From the NCBI GenBank assembly GCA_030598625.1, contig JAUVPO010000079.1, positions 1-7,772 on the forward strand: a stretch of DNA of 7,772 nt, read 5' to 3'. Source of the stretch: Deferribacteres bacterium. Lineage in GTDB: Bacteria; Nitrospirota; Thermodesulfovibrionia; UBA6902. This document shows positions 5,791-7,772 of the stretch, in pieces. The notes under the pieces are model-generated. The model was not told the DNA's origin and ran no database searches. It worked only from the letters and a program-made list of their open reading frames with translations. Made by a program: the position numbers and the translations under genes. Positions within the stretch are counted from its first letter, which is position 1, and every line of letters begins with the position of its first letter.

Positions 5791-6347
5791 TGAAAAGTAA
5801 TATTCACAAGCAAAATAAAAAACATCAGCCTGGTTTGTTTGAAGAGGAATCTCTGTCTTATAACGGTAAGAACAGGACCGTTGAAGGGCCTGCGAAAGGA
5901 AGCAGTCCCGCGGGATATGCTTTGATGTATTGTGATGGCGCGTCCAGCGGTAATCCGGGCGAATCAGGGATTGGTGTGGTAATTAGCCTGTCGGGTAGAG
6001 ACGCTCAGCTTCCCGGAAAAAATAAGATCTGCGAGATATCAGAATATATTGGAGTTGCTACAAATAATGTTGCCGAATATTCAGCTTTAATAAAGGGGCT
6101 TGAAAAAGCGAAGTCATTAGGAATAAGAAAAATAAAGGTTTTTCTGGATTCTGAACTGCTGGTAAGGCAGATGAATGGAATATATAAAGTGAAGAATAAG
6201 AATTTGATGTCCCTGTGGATTCAGGCAAAGAATATTTTAGGGGATTTCGATAGTTATAAGATTACCCATGTTCGGAGAGAGATGAATAAAGAGGCGGATT
6301 CACTTGCGAGAAAGGGAAGCACTAAGAAAAGACTGAAACAGTCGTGA
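5790..6347 (+). CDS. Ribonuclease HI-family protein with N-terminal extension
   Basis: 185 residues. Residues 43 to about 176 form the RNase H fold: YCDGASSGNPG (Asp49), ATNNVAEYSAL (Glu96), VFLDSELLVRQM (Asp120) and HVRREMNKEADSLA (Asp170), so all four acidic metal-binding residues are present. It should cleave the RNA strand of RNA-DNA hybrids (Okazaki primers, R-loops). The motif spacing resembles the short bacterial/archaeal RNase HI subgroup, without the basic protrusion of E. coli RnhA. The first 42 residues are basic and low in complexity, probably disordered, and contain QPGLF (13-17), which fits the loose clamp-binding pattern Q-x-x-L-F. The ATG shares its first base with the upstream stop and has no obvious Shine-Dalgarno, so translation is probably coupled to the zinc-ribbon gene. 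The gene converges on the PilZ gene with 48 bases between. Confidence 0.92.
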   Translation: MKSNIHKQNKKHQPGLFEEESLSYNGKNRTVEGPAKGSSPAGYALMYCDGASSGNPGESGIGVVISLSGRDAQLPGKNKICEISEYIGVATNNVAEYSALIKGLEKAKSLGIRKIKVFLDSELLVRQMNGIYKVKNKNLMSLWIQAKNILGDFDSYKITHVRREMNKEADSLARKGSTKKRLKQS

Positions 6348-6395
6348 TATTCTGTTCATTAAGAGAAGTTTTGGAATGATGAAGATTCTCTCGTT

Positions 6396-6731
6396 TTAAG
6401 ACGATAATATGGTTTCTACAAATGCTTTATATTCCGTCGGGGGATCAATAATTTCTATCCCTATGCTGTTCATGAAGATGTTAGGCGAAGATTTATCTGA
6501 ATGAAGCCATTTTATTTCACTATGCAGGGTGATAATTTCTTCTGTGGGAATTTTAATTTTCAAGCTGGAGGTTGTTCCAGGAATAAAAGCTGCGGCGGTT
6601 TTTGCAGGAGAGACTCTCATGAACATACCATACTCAGAAATATTTGCTATGAATATTAAATAATTTGTGTCCCCTATAATAAGCTCACCGTGCAATATAA
6701 CGGATTTTCTTCTGGAATGCCTTCTATCCAT
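6396..6731 (-). CDS. Single-domain PilZ protein (probable c-di-GMP receptor)
   Basis: 111 residues, the size of a stand-alone PilZ domain. The two c-di-GMP contact motifs are intact: the Arg box RRHSRR (residues 3-8, RxxxR) at the N-terminus and NISEYG (30-35), an exact (D/N)xSxxG. The late strand SIGIEIID (about 88-95) fits the closing beta strand of the domain. PilZ proteins bind c-di-GMP and change partner activity in motility, adhesion or polysaccharide production; no partner gene is adjacent, so the output is unknown. Ligand binding is inferred from the motifs. The ATG at 6731-6729 has no clear Shine-Dalgarno. It follows the 89-residue gene on the same strand after 44 bases and may be cotranscribed with it. 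Confidence 0.88.
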   Translation of the reverse strand: MDRRHSRRKSVILHGELIIGDTNYLIFIANISEYGMFMRVSPAKTAAAFIPGTTSSLKIKIPTEEIITLHSEIKWLHSDKSSPNIFMNSIGIEIIDPPTEYKAFVETILSS

Positions 6732-6775
6732 TAAGTAAATAATATGAGGATTAATTATTCAGAGAACAACCAATT

Positions 6776-7045
6776 CTATTCAATTGCATCAAGCCACCGT
6801 CTTTTTTTTAGATCAATATCACTATTGGTCGACGGCATTATGGCCCTGTAATCAAATGCAATCGCATCAACTAATTTTCTATAAGAAGCTCTATCAAGAT
6901 TGTTCAAATTTATATTGAACTTCTTGCAATTTTGATATATTATCTGTGTGGAGAGAGCTTCACAGAAATCATCCATTAGTGAATCCTTTATTATTGTATA
7001 CACTGTCGCATATTTATTAGCGGCATGTGAAGTGGTTGTAATCAT
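6776..7045 (-). CDS. Unrecognised small protein (89 aa)
   Basis: I do not recognise this family. The ATG at 7045-7043 has an AAAGGA-type site about 8 bases upstream, which supports real translation. The protein looks soluble and mostly helical, with no signal peptide or membrane segment: an N-terminal TTTSHAANKYATVYTIIKDSL helix, a central DDFCEALSTQIIYQNCKKFNI with two Cys (28 and 40), and a basic end KKRRWLDAIE. The segment NNLDRASYRKLVDAIAFDY (about 48-66) looks like a small helical bundle of the sort seen in regulatory or adaptor proteins. It precedes the PilZ gene by 44 bases on the same strand, which suggests a shared transcript. A possible reverse-strand promoter (TTGTCT, 17 bases, TTTTAT) lies just upstream around 7075-7105. 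Confidence 0.65.
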   Translation of the reverse strand: MITTTSHAANKYATVYTIIKDSLMDDFCEALSTQIIYQNCKKFNINLNNLDRASYRKLVDAIAFDYRAIMPSTNSDIDLKKRRWLDAIE

Positions 7046-7164
7046 AAGTCATTTCCTTTATTTCGTCTCTTTAAAATAAAAGATCTGGTTTTGCCGAGAG
7101 ACAATTACTTAATTCAAAGGTATGATATTAAAAAAATAATGCAATCGGTGTTTGACTGATTAAA

Positions 7165-7185
7165 TTGTAGGTAATTGACCTACAA
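7165..7185. repeat. 8-bp stem palindrome, candidate outer end of the IS66-family element
   Basis: TTGTAGGT (7165-7172) pairs perfectly with ACCTACAA (7178-7185) around a 5-base loop. Base composition changes here from AT-rich host sequence on the left to more GC-balanced sequence running into the transposase. Elements of this family keep a short noncoding stretch between the transposase stop and the terminal inverted repeat, so the edge is likely close to this point. The other terminus is outside the window, so the boundary is not proven. Confidence 0.45.
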
Positions 7186-7195
7186 GGAGATGGTA

Positions 7196-7212
7196 ACCCT
7201 TCAGTGAAGGGT
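7196..7212. repeat. Short hairpin inside the IS66 noncoding flank
   Basis: ACCCTTC and GAAGGGT form a perfect 7-bp stem with a 3-base loop, 75 bases past the transposase stop. A related ACCCTTAGGG lies at 7233-7242. These may be part of the end structure recognised by the transposase or block read-through transcription; no T-run follows, so a standard terminator is unlikely. Confidence 0.5.
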
Positions 7213-7287
7213 GGCAGAGATAGGCGCACGATACCCTTAGGGACAACACTGCTGATACAAAGACCCTGTAAAAGCGGAATGACGAGT

Positions 7288-7772
7288 TCAAGGAGGGAAG
7301 AGAAGTTGAAAGGGATCAAGAGTCATTTTTTGTGAGAGATGATCAAGCACGTATTTAAGGTGCTCGACCACATCGGTTTTCTGTTTTTTAAGAGAGTGCA
7401 CAACGGTCATCAAGACACTTCTGGTATGAGCTCCGGCATCGGATACAGAGCCAAAGCTGACTTTACGGGCAATTACAGTAGGTCTTAAGTCTCGTTCCGC
7501 AAGATTGTTTTCGGCAGGCACCCGGCGGTCATCAGCCCAATGATACATACGATGGGCTTTTTCACAAAAGATATTCTGTATATGCTGTATCCCTAAATGG
7601 ACAGCCGGGGACTCAACGGCATTGATAGTCTGAGCCTTGATATCAGCAGCTTTAGCATAATAATCATTATCATTAATAGGCTGACTTCTGAGTTTCATTG
7701 CTGCTGTTAGAAGTGGAGCCATGACGCTGACGAACGTATTGACTTCTGTGGAATCAGGAAACTCTGTCTCAA
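7288..7772 (-). CDS. IS66-family transposase, C-terminal part (partial)
   Basis: The reverse frame is open from the right edge to TGA at 7290-7288, giving the last 160 residues. The frame continues upstream of the ATG at 7722 with ETEFPDSTEVNTFVSV, which belongs to the same protein, so that ATG is internal. Recognisable IS66 signatures are YHWADDRRVPAENNLAERDLRP, containing the Glu of the DDE triad (AERDLRP), then VIARKVSFGS, the S-x-x-G-A segment and a helical tail. The full-length family protein (about 500 residues) cuts and joins DNA at the element ends. No frameshift or stop is seen in this part, so it may be intact beyond the window. Confidence 0.93.
   Translation of the reverse strand, partial: ETEFPDSTEVNTFVSVMAPLLTAAMKLRSQPINDNDYYAKAADIKAQTINAVESPAVHLGIQHIQNIFCEKAHRMYHWADDRRVPAENNLAERDLRPTVIARKVSFGSVSDAGAHTRSVLMTVVHSLKKQKTDVVEHLKYVLDHLSQKMTLDPFQLLFPP

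Larger units (their letters stand above)
7165..7772 (-). mobile_element. Distal end of an IS66-family insertion sequence (partial)
   Basis: The right 600 bases hold the 3' part of an IS66-type transposase gene and about 120 bases of noncoding sequence after its stop. That flank carries a 7-bp stem hairpin (ACCCTTC 7196-7202, GAAGGGT 7206-7212) and the 8-bp palindrome at 7165-7185. The element continues past the right edge, so its other inverted repeat, target duplication and any accessory orfs cannot be seen. The left limit is an estimate from composition and the palindrome. Confidence 0.7.

Noticed and set aside
6362..6391. Hairpin AGAGAA/TTCTCT between the convergent RNase H and PilZ genes as a terminator
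   Set aside because: The stem is only 6 bp with an 18-base loop and a short T-run; too weak to call.
7288..7722. A complete 144-residue protein starting at ATG 7722
   Set aside because: The frame stays open to the window edge and the upstream residues continue the IS66 transposase, so the ATG is internal.

Overview
The window looks like chromosomal DNA of an anaerobic, moderately AT-rich Gram-negative-type bacterium. Three things point loosely to Nitrospirota or Desulfobacterota: a bacterial MtrA-like/DUF4346 protein, a histidine kinase ending in a two-CW cysteine module, and a FlgZ/CdsZ-type zinc-ribbon protein joined to an RNase H gene. The phylum is an inference from gene content, not a demonstrated assignment.

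Layout: (1) Bases 1-153 are the 3' end of a forward gene encoding an Asp-rich repeat protein. (2) Bases 173-2998 are a tightly packed reverse-strand operon. Its order of transcription is an MtrA-like cysteine-rich corrinoid-domain protein, then parA/soj, then parB/spo0J, with overlaps of 1 and 20 bases. (3) Bases 2963-3203 are an AT-rich divergent intergenic region, unusually dense in repeats: a 13-bp inverted repeat around three tandem 8-mers (one equal to half of a parS site), then an 11-bp palindrome. (4) Bases 3204-4727 are a membrane histidine kinase with a C-terminal two-CW module, followed by a long terminator-like hairpin. (5) Bases 4871-4946 are a tRNA with anticodon CAT, best read as tRNA-Ile2. 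(6) Bases 5041-6347 are a two-gene forward unit, coiled-coil/zinc-ribbon protein and RNase HI-family protein, overlapping by one base. (7) Bases 6396-7045 are two reverse-strand genes, an unrecognised 89-aa protein followed by a single-domain PilZ protein. (8) From about 7165 to the right edge lies the distal end of an IS66-family element, with the 3' part of its transposase on the reverse strand.

How the genes fit together: ParA and ParB form the chromosome-segregation pair. The MtrA-like gene is translationally linked to them although its family is tied to corrinoid methyl transfer, which is the most surprising association here. The histidine kinase has no adjacent response regulator. The zinc-ribbon/RNase H pair is probably housekeeping: the first resembles sigma-54/flagellar adaptors, and the second removes RNA from RNA-DNA hybrids and carries a possible sliding-clamp-binding motif. 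The PilZ protein suggests c-di-GMP signalling. No CRISPR array, rRNA or prophage is visible. I did not find a wholly new system; the divergent intergenic region and the MtrA-like/ParAB operon deserve the most attention.
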